From Massilia sp. CFBP 13721 (GTDB taxonomy: Bacteria; Pseudomonadota; Gammaproteobacteria; Burkholderiales; Burkholderiaceae_D): DNA of 64,000 bases. The translations under genes were made by a program, and so were the position numbers. The notes beneath the pieces are model-generated. The model did not search any database and was not told the DNA's origin. It was given only the letters and a program-made list of their open reading frames with translations. The stretch is from contig NZ_JACYUY010000002.1 of the NCBI RefSeq assembly GCF_014842025.1, positions 141,378 to 205,377 on the forward strand, in the 5' to 3' direction. Positions 37,958-46,756 of this stretch are shown here, piece after piece (positions within the stretch are counted from its first letter, which is position 1; every line of letters starts with the position of its first letter).

Positions 37958-38587
37958 TTACGCCTTGTTCGCCTTCTTGCGGCGGCTTGCGCCCAGTGCC
38001 AGCATGCCCAGGCCCATCAGGCTCAGGCTGAGCGGCTCGGGAACGGCATTTACCTTGACGTTGTCGATGAACGAGGTCACGTCGCCATTGCCGCCATAGC
38101 CGATGAAGCGCAGGGTGTGGTTGCCGTTGCTGAGGGCGATGAGGTCGCTGGTGTAGGTCGTGAACGACGTTTTCGACCCTGGGGTGAACGTGGTCAGGCC
38201 GGCGAACGACAGGAGCTGGTTGTCGACCAGTACCGAGATGGGGTTGCCGCCGCCGCCATAGTTGCGCGATTCAGCGCTGAACGACACCGAGAACAGGCTC
38301 TTGGTGAAGTTGAACATCTGGGAGATCGACGCGCCGGGTTGCTGCAGGAAGGCCGCTTGCGCGCCGGTGGCATTCACGACGTTGAACGGCGAGTTGTTCG
38401 CAGCGACACCGCTGCTGCCGCCATAGGTCCAGCCACCGACCGAACCGTTCAGGTAGCTGAACCCGCCGTTCTGGGCCGGCGTTTCGAAGCCGCCATTCTC
38501 GACGCTGTTGATGGGCGTGGCGAGTGCGCCGGCCGACGTAGTTGCGAGCGCGAAAGCGAGTGCGATGGTGTGTGCGATGTGTTTCAT
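37958..38587 (-). CDS. PEP-CTERM sorting domain protein
   Basis: A 209-residue exported protein with a signal peptide (ALAFALATTSAGALA) and a C-terminal VPEPLSLSLMGLGMLALGASRRKK: PEP motif, hydrophobic helix, basic tail, the exosortase/PEP-CTERM sorting signal. The middle (NGGFETPAQNGGFSYLNGSVGGW) looks like the DUF642-type beta-sandwich common in these proteins. Likely cell-surface or extracellular-matrix material processed by exosortase (EpsH/XrtA, not in this window). A sigma-54 promoter lies upstream, so it is likely coregulated with the PepA-type protein at 53.1 kb. Confidence 0.9.
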   Translation of the reverse strand: MKHIAHTIALAFALATTSAGALATPINSVENGGFETPAQNGGFSYLNGSVGGWTYGGSSGVAANNSPFNVVNATGAQAAFLQQPGASISQMFNFTKSLFSVSFSAESRNYGGGGNPISVLVDNQLLSFAGLTTFTPGSKTSFTTYTSDLIALSNGNHTLRFIGYGGNGDVTSFIDNVKVNAVPEPLSLSLMGLGMLALGASRRKKANKA

Positions 38588-38617
38588 GGCGTATCCTTGT
38601 TTTGATTCTTAACAATA

Positions 38618-38634
38618 AGCAAAATTAATGCCAG
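38618..38634 (-). promoter_or_regulatory. Sigma-54 (RpoN) promoter
   Basis: On the minus strand CTGGCATTAATTTTGCT has GG at -24 and GC at -12 with exactly 10 nt between them, matching the RpoN consensus YTGGCACGN4TTGCW at nearly all positions. About 31 nt upstream of the PEP-CTERM start codon. Confidence 0.8.
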
Positions 38635-38735
38635 GAAAAACTTAGTTATTAAAAACAACTACTTGGATTTCCTTTGATTTCAATCAAGACAAGGTGTGTA
38701 AATATTCTCGACAAAAAAATCACTCGGGCGAACAC

Positions 38736-39629
38736 TCAAGCAAACAACTTTTCGCGCGCCATCGCACCGATCGCCACCGTGGCCGGATGGCTCATGCGCC
38801 GCTCGGTGGTGATCGCGTAGACCTGCTCGACGACGGCATCGACCTGTCCCAGCGCCACTACCCCGTATTGCGCGCACACCTGCGGCGCGATGACGGCCGG
38901 TGCGAAGAATACGCCGGCGCCGGACTGGCCGAAGGCCTGCATCATGGCGCTGTCGTCGAATTCGCCGACCACGTGCGGATACACCTTGATGCGTTCGAAC
39001 CACTGCAGCAGGCGCTGGTAGACGGCGAAATCCTCGCCCGGCAGCAGCATCGGCCCGTTGTGCAGGCAGACTGGAAAATTGTCGCCGAGCTGCGCGGCCA
39101 GCGCCGGCGTCGCGAACGCCGTCATCGGACTCTCGCCCAGCAGGTGGTTGTAGGCGCGCACGCTGAAGTGCGCCGGGATCGGCCGGTCGGCAATGACGAG
39201 GTCGAGGCGGTGGATGGCCAGTTCCGCCAGCAAGCTGTCGAGCCGGCCTTCGCGGCAGATCAGCCTGACCGGCTGCGGCAATTTGAGGGCCGGTTCGACC
39301 AGGCGGCAGGCGATCAGCTTCGATACCGAGTCGGCGCAACCGACGCGGTACGGCGTCGCGGTGGTGAAGGTCTCGTCGCGCACCAGTTCGAGCAAGGCGT
39401 CGCCGGTAGCGAAGATGTCGTCGGCGTAGTGCATGATGCGGCGGCCGGTTTCCGTCAGCTCGAGATTGCGTCCGCTGCGGCGGAACAGTTCGACGCCGAG
39501 CGAGGCCGCGAATTCGGACAGCTGTCCGGAAATCGAGTGCGGCGTCAGGTGCAGCTGGGTCGCCGCCTTGGCGATGCTGCCCGTTTTTGCCACCATCCAG
39601 AAATAACGCAAATGCTTATAGTTAAGCAT
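38736..39629 (-). CDS. nhaR: LysR-type regulator, NhaR-like
   Basis: A 297-residue LysR-family regulator. The N-terminal winged helix starts NYKHLRYFWMVAKTGSIAKAA, and HLTPHSISGQLSEFAASLG closely follows E. coli NhaR (YFWxVxKxGS, LTPxxIxGQ). The C-terminal domain has VGEFDDSAMMQAFGQSGAGVFFAPA, again diagnostic of NhaR. NhaR activates sodium/alkaline-pH defence genes. Here it is divergent from a ribosome-associated factor and a TerC/Alx protein, and no nhaA antiporter is in the window. Confidence 0.85.
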   Translation of the reverse strand: MLNYKHLRYFWMVAKTGSIAKAATQLHLTPHSISGQLSEFAASLGVELFRRSGRNLELTETGRRIMHYADDIFATGDALLELVRDETFTTATPYRVGCADSVSKLIACRLVEPALKLPQPVRLICREGRLDSLLAELAIHRLDLVIADRPIPAHFSVRAYNHLLGESPMTAFATPALAAQLGDNFPVCLHNGPMLLPGEDFAVYQRLLQWFERIKVYPHVVGEFDDSAMMQAFGQSGAGVFFAPAVIAPQVCAQYGVVALGQVDAVVEQVYAITTERRMSHPATVAIGAMAREKLFA

Positions 39630-39752
39630 GGAAAACCTCTTTTAAGCTTGCTCTAACAGATCGAAAAAACCGATCTTATGTTAAATAATATTCGATTTGT
39701 CCGATGTATCGTGCGCTCCTATAGTGGGGTCTCACCTCACAGAAGAACTACC

Positions 39753-40163
39753 ATGCACATGACCATCCAGACCAACGGCTTCCAGATGACCTCTGCTTTG
39801 CGCGCCTATACCGATCAGCGCCTGGCCACCGCGCTGGGCTGGGCGCGGCACCACATGCGCAGGCTGGCGGTGTCGCTGTCGGACATCAACGGTCCGCGCG
39901 GCGGCGTCGACAAGCGCTGCCGCATCCAGGTCCAGCTCGGCGGCGGGCGCGAAGTGATCGTCGACGACGTCGACGCCAACCTGTACGCCGCCATCGACCG
40001 CGCCGTCGACCGCGCCGACCGCGCGGTGGTGAAGAAGGTCGAGCGCACGCGCCAGTTCGTGCGCACCCGCGCGCCGGCCCAGCAGGGGCAGATGGCGACG
40101 GGTGAGCAGCATGAGCCGGCCGACGACATGCCGGTACGCGGCAACGAAGCTCAGGAGCGCTAA
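39753..40163 (+). CDS. HPF/RaiA-family ribosome-associated protein
   Basis: A 136-residue protein. MTIQTNGFQMTSALRAYTDQRL and the basic core CRIQVQLGGGREVIVDDVDANLYAAIDRAVDRADRAV fit the ribosome hibernation/translation-inhibitor domain, with a low-complexity tail after residue ~110. The ATG at 39753 has AGAAGAAC upstream; a second ATG lies two codons on. Its stop codon abuts the start of the Alx-like gene with no spacer (TAAATG), implying tight coupling. Controlled probably by the divergent NhaR. Confidence 0.8.
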   Translation: MHMTIQTNGFQMTSALRAYTDQRLATALGWARHHMRRLAVSLSDINGPRGGVDKRCRIQVQLGGGREVIVDDVDANLYAAIDRAVDRADRAVVKKVERTRQFVRTRAPAQQGQMATGEQHEPADDMPVRGNEAQER

Positions 40164-41123
40164 ATGAACGGACTGGAAACCATTGCCAGCGCCCCGATGT
40201 GGGCCGGCTTCGTCGGCTTCGTGCTGGTCATGCTGGCGCTCGACCTGTTCGTCTTCGGCGGTAACAAGGCGCACAAGGTCAGCGTCAAGGAAGCCGGCAT
40301 CTGGTCGCTGGTCTGGGTCAGCCTGGCGCTGCTGTTCAACGGCGGCCTGTGGTGGTACCTGACCGGAACGGTGGGCGCCGAGATCGCCGACCAGAAGGCG
40401 CTCGAATTCTTCTCGGGCTACCTGATCGAAAAGGCGCTCTCGGTCGATAACGTGTTCGTGTTCCTGCTGATCTTTACCGCCTTCCAGGTGCCGCAGCAAT
40501 ACCAGCGCAGGGTCCTGATCTACGGCGTGCTGGGTGCGATCGTCATGCGCGCCATCATGATCAGTGCGGGCGCCTGGGTCGTGAGCGAATTCAGCTGGGT
40601 GCTGTACCTGTTCGGCGCGTTCCTGCTGTTCACCGGTATCCGCATGCTGGTGGCGGTCGACGAAGAGCCGGACGTGGCCAACAACCCGGTGCTGCGTTTC
40701 GCACGCAAGCACTTGAAGGTGGCCGAGGGCGACCACGGAGAAAAATTCTTCGTGACGAAAGGCGGGATGCGTTTCGTGACGCCGCTGTTCCTGGTCCTGA
40801 TCCTGATCGAGGTGACCGACCTGGTGTTCGCGGTGGACTCGATCCCGGCGATTTTTGCCATCACGACCGATCCGTTCATCGTGTTCACGTCGAACATGTT
40901 CGCGATCCTGGGCTTGCGCGCACTGTACTTCCTGCTGGTGGACGTGGCCGACCGCTTCCACTTGCTGAAATACGGCCTGGCGATGGTGCTGACCTTCATC
41001 GGTACCAAGATGCTGATCATGCCGTGGTATCACGTGCCGGTGCAGGCGTCGCTGACCGTGGTGGCGGTGCTGATTGCGGGTAGCTGTATTGCCAGCCTGT
41101 TCATCACGCAGAAGGACAAGTAA
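40164..41123 (+). CDS. TerC family membrane protein, Alx-like
   Basis: A 319-residue integral membrane protein with about nine hydrophobic segments. Conserved acidic membrane motifs are ALDLFVFGG, EKALSVDNVFVFLLIF and EVTDLVFAVDSIPAI, all hallmarks of TerC/Alx. E. coli Alx is a Mn2+ exporter induced at alkaline pH. The NhaR and HPF-like neighbours support an ion/pH-stress unit. No yybP-ykoY riboswitch was recognised in the 123-nt divergent promoter; control may instead come from NhaR. Confidence 0.87.
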   Translation: MNGLETIASAPMWAGFVGFVLVMLALDLFVFGGNKAHKVSVKEAGIWSLVWVSLALLFNGGLWWYLTGTVGAEIADQKALEFFSGYLIEKALSVDNVFVFLLIFTAFQVPQQYQRRVLIYGVLGAIVMRAIMISAGAWVVSEFSWVLYLFGAFLLFTGIRMLVAVDEEPDVANNPVLRFARKHLKVAEGDHGEKFFVTKGGMRFVTPLFLVLILIEVTDLVFAVDSIPAIFAITTDPFIVFTSNMFAILGLRALYFLLVDVADRFHLLKYGLAMVLTFIGTKMLIMPWYHVPVQASLTVVAVLIAGSCIASLFITQKDK

Positions 41124-41131
41124 GGTAGGGC

Positions 41132-41161
41132 GGGGGTGACCGGCGGGAGCCGGCCACCCCC
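41132..41161 (+). terminator. GC-rich hairpin after alx-like gene
   Basis: GGGGGTGACCGGC pairs with GCCGGCCACCCCC around a GGGA loop, 8 nt after the stop codon. There is no U tract, so termination is likely but unproven. Confidence 0.5.
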
Positions 41162-41246
41162 ATTTCACATCCTCTCATGGCAATCAATCAATGCTATCCT
41201 GTGCGGCTCCAAGGTATCCCAGCCGTAAGCAGACAAACAAGCAGCG

Positions 41247-43097
41247 ATGATCACCGAACCAGACACCGAACAAAAACCAGGCCGTGCCTCCTACGCCGAC
41301 GGCCCGCGCCTGTTGGCCGACATCGGCGCCACCCATGCCCGCTTCACGCTCGAGACGGCGCCCGGCGTGTTCCGCCAGACCGCGGTCCTGCTGTGCGACG
41401 ACTACGACGGCATCGTTCCCCTGCTGAACGCGTATCTTGCCGAGAAGGGCGAGCGCATCACCCACGCCGCCTTTGCCATGGCCAATCCGGTCAGCGGCGA
41501 CCTGGTGCGCATGACCAACCGCGAGTGGCAGTTCTCGACCGACGAGGTGCGGCGCACGATGGGCTGGTCGACGCTGGTCATCGTCAACGACTTCACCGCG
41601 CTGGCGATGGCGCTGCCGGGCCTGGGCGCGGGCGACGTGCTGCAGGTGGGCGGCGGCAAGCCGGCGCCGCATGCGGTGGCGGGCGTACTCGGCGCCGGCA
41701 CCGGCCTGGGCGTGTCGGGCGTAATTCCAACCGCGGACGGCTTCGTGACCCTCGGCAGCGAAGGCGGGCACGTCAACTTCGCACCCGGCGACGAACGCGA
41801 ATTCGCGATCCTGCAGCACGCCTGGCGCGAGTGGCCGCACGTGTCGAACGAGCGCATCCTGTCCGGCCCCGGCATGGAACTGGTGTACCGCGCGCTGGCC
41901 GAACGTAACGGCGTGGAAGCGCCGGCGCGCACGGCCGCCGAGATCGTCGCCTGCGCACTCGACGAGCACGATGCGCTCTGCCTGGAAGTACTCGAATGCT
42001 TCGCCGGCATGCTGGGCGGCGCCGCGGCCAACCTGGCGCTCACGCTGGGCGCCTTTGGCGGCATTTTTATTGGCGGCGGCATCGTGCCGCGCATCGCGCA
42101 GTGGTTCGCGACGTCACCGTTCCGCGCGCGCTTCGAGGCGAAAGGGCGCTTCACCGATTACCTGGCGCAGATCCCGACCTACGTGATCATGACACCGAAT
42201 CCCGCGCTGCGCGGCGTGTCGACGATTTTGTCCGAACATCTGCGCGGGCGCAGCGGCGCGAATACCCTGATGGAGCGCGTCCAGCACCTGCAGCACGAAC
42301 TGTCGCCGGCCGAGCAGCGCGTGGCCGCACTGGTGCTCGAGCATCCGCGTAAAGTCCTGTCCGAACCGATCGCGGAAATCGCGCGCCTTGCCGACGTCAG
42401 CCAGCCGACCGTGATCCGCTTCTGCCGTTCGCTCGGCTTCCAGGGCCTGGCCGAATTCAAACTCAAATTCGCCGGCAGCCTGACCGGCTCGATCCCGGTG
42501 CGCCACAGCCAGGTGCGCATGAGCGACAGCACCCATGATTTGTCGGCCAAGGTGATCGACAACACGGTGTCGGCGATCCTGAAATTCCGCGACGGCCTCG
42601 ACGTGCACGCGATCGACCGCGCCATCGCGCTGTTGCGCAGTGCCGGCAAGGTCGAGTTTTACGCGATGGGCAATGCGCGCGTCGTCGCGCTCGACGGCCA
42701 GCACAAATTCTTCCGCTTCCGCATTCCCACCACGGCCCACGGCGACGCCCACCTGTTCCAGCTGGCCGCCGAACTGCTGAAACCGAACGACGTCGTCATC
42801 GCGATTTCGACGGCGGGGCAGGCGCCCGAGCTGCTGTCGGCGGTGGACGCCGCGCGCCGCGCCGGCGCCAGCGTGATCGCCATCACCAGCAGCAAGTCGG
42901 CGCTGGCGAAACGGGCGGACGTCTGCCTGGCGGTCGACCACGCCGAGGACAGCACCGTCTTCCTGTCGATGATTTCGCGCATCCTGCAGCTGCTGCTGAT
43001 CGACATCATGGCGGTCGGGATTTCGCTGGGGGCGCAGGCGGAGCAGGACGGGGATATCGAAGCGAGGAAGCTGCTGATTTCGCACCTGGACGTTTGA
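41247..43097 (+). CDS. glk: Bifunctional glucokinase / RpiR-family (HexR-like) regulator
   Basis: A 616-residue fusion. Residues ~20-335 are a Glk-type glucokinase (LLADIGATHARF at the phosphate loop, GAGTGLGVSG, EGGHVNFAPGDEREF, GGIFIGGGIVPR). Residues ~338-415 are an RpiR winged helix (LSPAEQRVAALVLEHPRKV, IARLADVSQPTVIRFCRSLG). Residues ~455-590 are a SIS sugar-phosphate-binding domain (FYAMGNARVVALD, IAISTAGQAPELL). Such fusions are standard in betaproteobacteria; the RpiR half is the HexR-type regulator of central sugar metabolism, sensing KDPG in relatives. HexR-type palindromes in the maltodextrin promoters of this window make it the best candidate regulator. Confidence 0.92.
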   Translation: MITEPDTEQKPGRASYADGPRLLADIGATHARFTLETAPGVFRQTAVLLCDDYDGIVPLLNAYLAEKGERITHAAFAMANPVSGDLVRMTNREWQFSTDEVRRTMGWSTLVIVNDFTALAMALPGLGAGDVLQVGGGKPAPHAVAGVLGAGTGLGVSGVIPTADGFVTLGSEGGHVNFAPGDEREFAILQHAWREWPHVSNERILSGPGMELVYRALAERNGVEAPARTAAEIVACALDEHDALCLEVLECFAGMLGGAAANLALTLGAFGGIFIGGGIVPRIAQWFATSPFRARFEAKGRFTDYLAQIPTYVIMTPNPALRGVSTILSEHLRGRSGANTLMERVQHLQHELSPAEQRVAALVLEHPRKVLSEPIAEIARLADVSQPTVIRFCRSLGFQGLAEFKLKFAGSLTGSIPVRHSQVRMSDSTHDLSAKVIDNTVSAILKFRDGLDVHAIDRAIALLRSAGKVEFYAMGNARVVALDGQHKFFRFRIPTTAHGDAHLFQLAAELLKPNDVVIAISTAGQAPELLSAVDAARRAGASVIAITSSKSALAKRADVCLAVDHAEDSTVFLSMISRILQLLLIDIMAVGISLGAQAEQDGDIEARKLLISHLDV

Positions 43098-43110
43098 TCA
43101 CGGAGCTGAT

Positions 43111-43692
43111 ATGCCCATTCACCAAGCCGACATGCAGGTACTGTGGAAAGACTACGAGAACTGGCTTGCCGAACATTGGCCTGACGGGCTTTCGCGCTTG
43201 CAGGGTCCCGCAACCGATGCACAGATGACGGATCTGGAGACGGCGCTGCGGGTAAAGCTGCCCGACGACTTGATCGCATTCCTGAAGATTCATAACGGGC
43301 AAAGCGAGTACGGTCCCTTATTGAGTGGCTGGTATTTCCTGTCTGTCGAAGAGATATTGGAACAATGGTTGATATGGGCAGAGCTGGTCGACGCGGGCGA
43401 GTTCGACGACTACCGCTCGGAACCGCAAGCCGGTATCAGGAACGACTGGTATAACCGCAAGTGGATTCCCTTCACCCATGACGGCGCCGGGAATCACCTG
43501 TGCGTCGATCTCGATCCCGCAGCAGATGGCCAACACGGCCAGGTCATCACGATGTGGCACGACAGTCCGGACCGTGAGCAGCAGGCCCGCAGTTTCCATG
43601 CGTTTTTCGCATCCTATGTGCAGGCGGTGCTTGCAGGGCAGTACGCGTATGGAGAAGACTACGACGGGATCGTCGCTGTTGGCGACCTGTAA
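43111..43692 (+). CDS. SMI1/KNR4 family protein
   Basis: A 193-residue acidic protein. LPDDLIAFLKIHNGQ (about residues 50-64), GWYFLSVEEILEQW, WNRKWIPFTHDGAGNHLCVDLDP-like blocks and HDSPDREQQARSFHAFFASYV are the SMI1/KNR4 fold. In bacteria these occur as immunity proteins or stand-alone regulators. No toxin gene adjoins it. Shine-Dalgarno GGAG; 13 nt downstream of glk, so it may be cotranscribed. Confidence 0.85.
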   Translation: MPIHQADMQVLWKDYENWLAEHWPDGLSRLQGPATDAQMTDLETALRVKLPDDLIAFLKIHNGQSEYGPLLSGWYFLSVEEILEQWLIWAELVDAGEFDDYRSEPQAGIRNDWYNRKWIPFTHDGAGNHLCVDLDPAADGQHGQVITMWHDSPDREQQARSFHAFFASYVQAVLAGQYAYGEDYDGIVAVGDL

Positions 43693-43715
43693 CGAATAGC
43701 GGAGGCAGGCCTGGC

Positions 43716-44183
43716 ATGCAAACCATGACGATCACGCTGCGCGACATCACCCAAGACAATTTCGAAGCCCTGATGGACATGGAGCTGCCCGCGCACCAGC
43801 GCGATCTCCTGCACAGCAATGCGTATTCGATCGCGCAGTCGACGTTTTATCTGGAATTCGTGGCGCGCGCGATCTACCAGGACGAGCGCCCGGTCGGCTT
43901 CGCCCTCTACAACCGCGTCGATGACGGCCATGTCGGGCGCTATGGCATCTACCGCTTCATGGTCGATTATCCGCTGCAGTCGCAGGGCATCGGACGGCGC
44001 GCGATGGAATTGCTGCTCGCCGAGATCTGGTCGATGCCGGACGTCGAATGCATCACGATCTGCTACCACCCGCACAATGCGCGCGCGAGCGCTTTTTACC
44101 GCAGCTTCGGCTTCGTCGAAACCGGCATCGACGACATCGGCGAGATGAACGCGCGCATCACGCTGGCTGAAGACGGCGGCTGA
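43716..44183 (+). CDS. GNAT acetyltransferase, spermidine-acetyltransferase-like
   Basis: A 155-residue GNAT protein. RDITQDNFEALMDMELP at the start, RFMVDYPLQSQGIGRRAMELLL (acetyl-CoA loop Q-x-x-G-I-G) and HNARASAFYRSFGFVETG at the end. The arrangement resembles BltD/PaiA-type polyamine acetyltransferases. Follows the SMI1 gene by 23 nt. Confidence 0.8.
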   Translation: MQTMTITLRDITQDNFEALMDMELPAHQRDLLHSNAYSIAQSTFYLEFVARAIYQDERPVGFALYNRVDDGHVGRYGIYRFMVDYPLQSQGIGRRAMELLLAEIWSMPDVECITICYHPHNARASAFYRSFGFVETGIDDIGEMNARITLAEDGG

Positions 44184-44300
44184 TCCGGCCTCGATTTACG
44201 GTGTTTCATCGCGCCATATCACGCTTTCGTCGCGTCGCTGCACACGGCGGTGCGCGCTGCTTAAGCTGCGCTTCCACTTGACGATCAATGTGAGGACAGC

Positions 44301-45968
44301 ATGAGCATCTCCATCCTGCTGCCGCCCGAAGTGGCGGTAAAAACCAGCCGCTGGTTCGGCCGTGCACGCAATTACCCGATCTACAGCCTGCCATGGCTGC
44401 GTTATCGCAGCGTCGCCATGCTGAGCGGGTCGCTGCTGGTCATCGTCGTGTTCATGGCGCTGGTCGGATATAGCCGGGCGTGGGTGCCCGGCCGTTCGCT
44501 CGACCTGACGGATGCCTTCCAGGCAAGCCTGGTCTACATCGTCACCGCGGCGTCGATCGTGCTGATCGGTCCCGGGCTGGCCGTGCTGGTGCGCCGCCTG
44601 GGCTGGCACCGGCATGTCGAGACCGTGGCAATCCTGGCGGTCCTGCTGCTCGGGATGTTCCTCTCGTTCGGGATCATCATGAAAGAGGCATACCGTGCCT
44701 ACAGCCGCCCCGCCTACAACGCCGAACGCGACGTGATGGTGCGCGAAAGGGCGATGCTGTTGATGTTCGACGTCGACGTGCGCCGATGGCCGCCGATGGC
44801 CGATGCCGGCCTGCTGCGGCCGGAGCAGGCCAGGCGCTACGTGGAAGCGTACGAGCGCTATGCCCACGCCTTCAAGCTTCCTGATCGCGTCGTCGATGGG
44901 TGGCCCGAGTTCATGACGGATGCCGACCGGCGCCTGGTCGCCAGGCTGCGCGACCCGGCCGCCAGCCCGGCCGAGCGCCGCGCCCTCCAGCAACCGTATG
45001 TGGAGCTGCTCGAAAGGCTGCGCAACAAGGTGTACGACATGCGGTGGCGGGGCGAGCGCCAGGCGCGCATGCCCGGCCAGAAGCGTGCCTCGCTTACGCC
45101 AGCACAGCTTGCGGCCGAGCGCGACCTGCTCGATGCCATGACGGTGGAAGCGCCCGCGGCCGCGCCGGCGGACAAGGCGCTCGCGCGTCAAGCCTTCCGG
45201 GCCAGCGCAATGATCGTCATGGTGATGCAGCTCTCGCTGCTGGCCTGGCTGGGCGGGGTATTTGACCTGATCCCGTTCGTGCGCCAGCGCGGCATGCTGG
45301 GCGACGTCCATGCGAAACAGGAGCTCGAGCGCGCCCGGGCGGCGCGCAATCAGGCCGAGATGCGCCTCTCGGTACTGGCGGCCCAGGTCGAGCCGCACTT
45401 CCTGTTCAATACGCTGGCCAGCGTCCGCTCGGCGCTGGCCACCGATCCGCGGCGCGCCGGGCTGATTGTCGATCACATGGTCGAGTACCTGCGCGCGACC
45501 ATCCCGCAGATGCGCGACAATGTCGGCAGCAGCGCCGTCACGCTCGACAGCCAGCTGAGCGCCGCGCGCGCCTATCTCGCGCTGATGCACGAACGGATGG
45601 GGCGCCTGCAGTTCAGCGTCGAGGCCGAGCCGGGGCTGGAGGGTGCGTCGATTCCGCCCTTGATGCTGATCTCGCTGGTGGAAAACGCCGTCAAGCACGG
45701 CGTCGAGCCCAAGGTCGGCCCGGCGCGCGTCGAGGTGCGCGCACGCAAGGTGAGCGCCGAAGGCCAGGACCAGCTGGAAGTGAGCGTGCTGGACGACGGC
45801 GTCGGTTTCGGCGCCAGCGCATCCGGCAGCGGCAGCGGCATCGGCCTGGCCAACATCCAGGAGCGCCTGCGCACCCAGTTCGGCGGGCGCGCCGGCCTCG
45901 AACTGAAGACGCGTCCGGACGGCGGGGTTGCGGCTACACTACGTATCCCGCTCTCACTGGAACCTTGA
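44301..45968 (+). CDS. LytS/AlgZ-type membrane histidine kinase
   Basis: A 555-residue kinase with hydrophobic segments near residues 33-55, 73-97, 105-127 and 297-320. The cytoplasmic part has the His_kinase (LytS) family box VEPHFLFNTLASV with His366, followed by HATPase_c with LVENAVKHGVEP, DDGVGFG and SGIGLANIQERL. The periplasmic/linker region (about 130-290) is basic and unassigned. Pairs with the LytTR regulator 12 nt downstream. Confidence 0.9.
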   Translation: MSISILLPPEVAVKTSRWFGRARNYPIYSLPWLRYRSVAMLSGSLLVIVVFMALVGYSRAWVPGRSLDLTDAFQASLVYIVTAASIVLIGPGLAVLVRRLGWHRHVETVAILAVLLLGMFLSFGIIMKEAYRAYSRPAYNAERDVMVRERAMLLMFDVDVRRWPPMADAGLLRPEQARRYVEAYERYAHAFKLPDRVVDGWPEFMTDADRRLVARLRDPAASPAERRALQQPYVELLERLRNKVYDMRWRGERQARMPGQKRASLTPAQLAAERDLLDAMTVEAPAAAPADKALARQAFRASAMIVMVMQLSLLAWLGGVFDLIPFVRQRGMLGDVHAKQELERARAARNQAEMRLSVLAAQVEPHFLFNTLASVRSALATDPRRAGLIVDHMVEYLRATIPQMRDNVGSSAVTLDSQLSAARAYLALMHERMGRLQFSVEAEPGLEGASIPPLMLISLVENAVKHGVEPKVGPARVEVRARKVSAEGQDQLEVSVLDDGVGFGASASGSGSGIGLANIQERLRTQFGGRAGLELKTRPDGGVAATLRIPLSLEP

Positions 45969-45980
45969 ACCGCAACCGCC

Positions 45981-46727
45981 ATGCCCAGCGCCATCATCGC
46001 CGACGACGAAGACCTGCCGCGCAGCGAGTTGCGCCGCCTGCTGGCGCAGGTATGGCCCGCCTTGAATGTACTGGCCGAATGCGAACACGGCGCCGACGCC
46101 CTCGAGGTCATCGGGCGCCTGCAGCCGGACATCGCCTTCCTCGACATCCGCATGCCGGGCCTGTCCGGGCTGGACGTGGCCAGGGTGGCGGGATCGCGCT
46201 GCCGTGTGGTGTTCGTGACGGCCTACGACGAGCACGCGTTCGATGCATTCGAAGCGGGTGCGATCGACTACCTGCGCAAACCGGTTGAACGCGCGCGGCT
46301 GGAGCAGACTTGCGGCCGCCTGCGCGAACGGCTGGGACAGCCGCCGGCGGACGTCGGCGCGCTGATGATGGAGCTGGACCGGCGCCTGCGCGGCAGCGCC
46401 ACGCGGGTGCGCTGGATCAGCGCCAGCGTCGCCGACACGATCAGGATCATCCCGATCGACGACGTGCTGTATTTCCGGTCGGACGAGAAGTACACCCGTG
46501 TGGTCACCGTCGACGACGAGGCGCTGGTGCGCACCCCGCTGCGCGAGCTGGTCGAGGGTCTCGACCCCGACCAGTTCTGGCAGGTCCATCGCGGCACGGT
46601 GGTGCGGGCGGCGGCGATCTCCCGCATCAAGCGTGATGAACTCGGAAAAATCACCATTGCGCTCAAGGAGCGGCCGGAGCTGCTCAAGGCCAGCCAGGCC
46701 TATGCCTGGCGTTTCCGGCCGATGTAA
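45981..46727 (+). CDS. LytTR-family response regulator
   Basis: A 248-residue regulator. The N-terminal receiver has Asp55 in AFLDIRMPG and conserved Lys in YLRKPVE. The C-terminal LytTR DNA-binding domain (about 135-245) contains DDVLYFRSDEKYTRVVT and FWQVHRGTVVRAAAIS. Partner of the upstream LytS-type kinase. Followed after 29 nt by a frameshifted membrane protein gene which could be its regulated neighbour. Confidence 0.92.
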   Translation: MPSAIIADDEDLPRSELRRLLAQVWPALNVLAECEHGADALEVIGRLQPDIAFLDIRMPGLSGLDVARVAGSRCRVVFVTAYDEHAFDAFEAGAIDYLRKPVERARLEQTCGRLRERLGQPPADVGALMMELDRRLRGSATRVRWISASVADTIRIIPIDDVLYFRSDEKYTRVVTVDDEALVRTPLRELVEGLDPDQFWQVHRGTVVRAAAISRIKRDELGKITIALKERPELLKASQAYAWRFRPM

Positions 46728-46756
46728 GGCCTCTGTTGACGAATGAAAGGCAAGCG

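Noticed and set aside
39630..39752. yybP-ykoY (alx) riboswitch upstream of the Alx-like gene
   Set aside because: The Alx gene is second in its operon, and I could not find the conserved riboswitch blocks in the 123-nt promoter.
43111..44183. Toxin-immunity module around the SMI1 protein
   Set aside because: No toxin, Rhs or T6SS effector is adjacent; the protein stands between glucokinase and an acetyltransferase.
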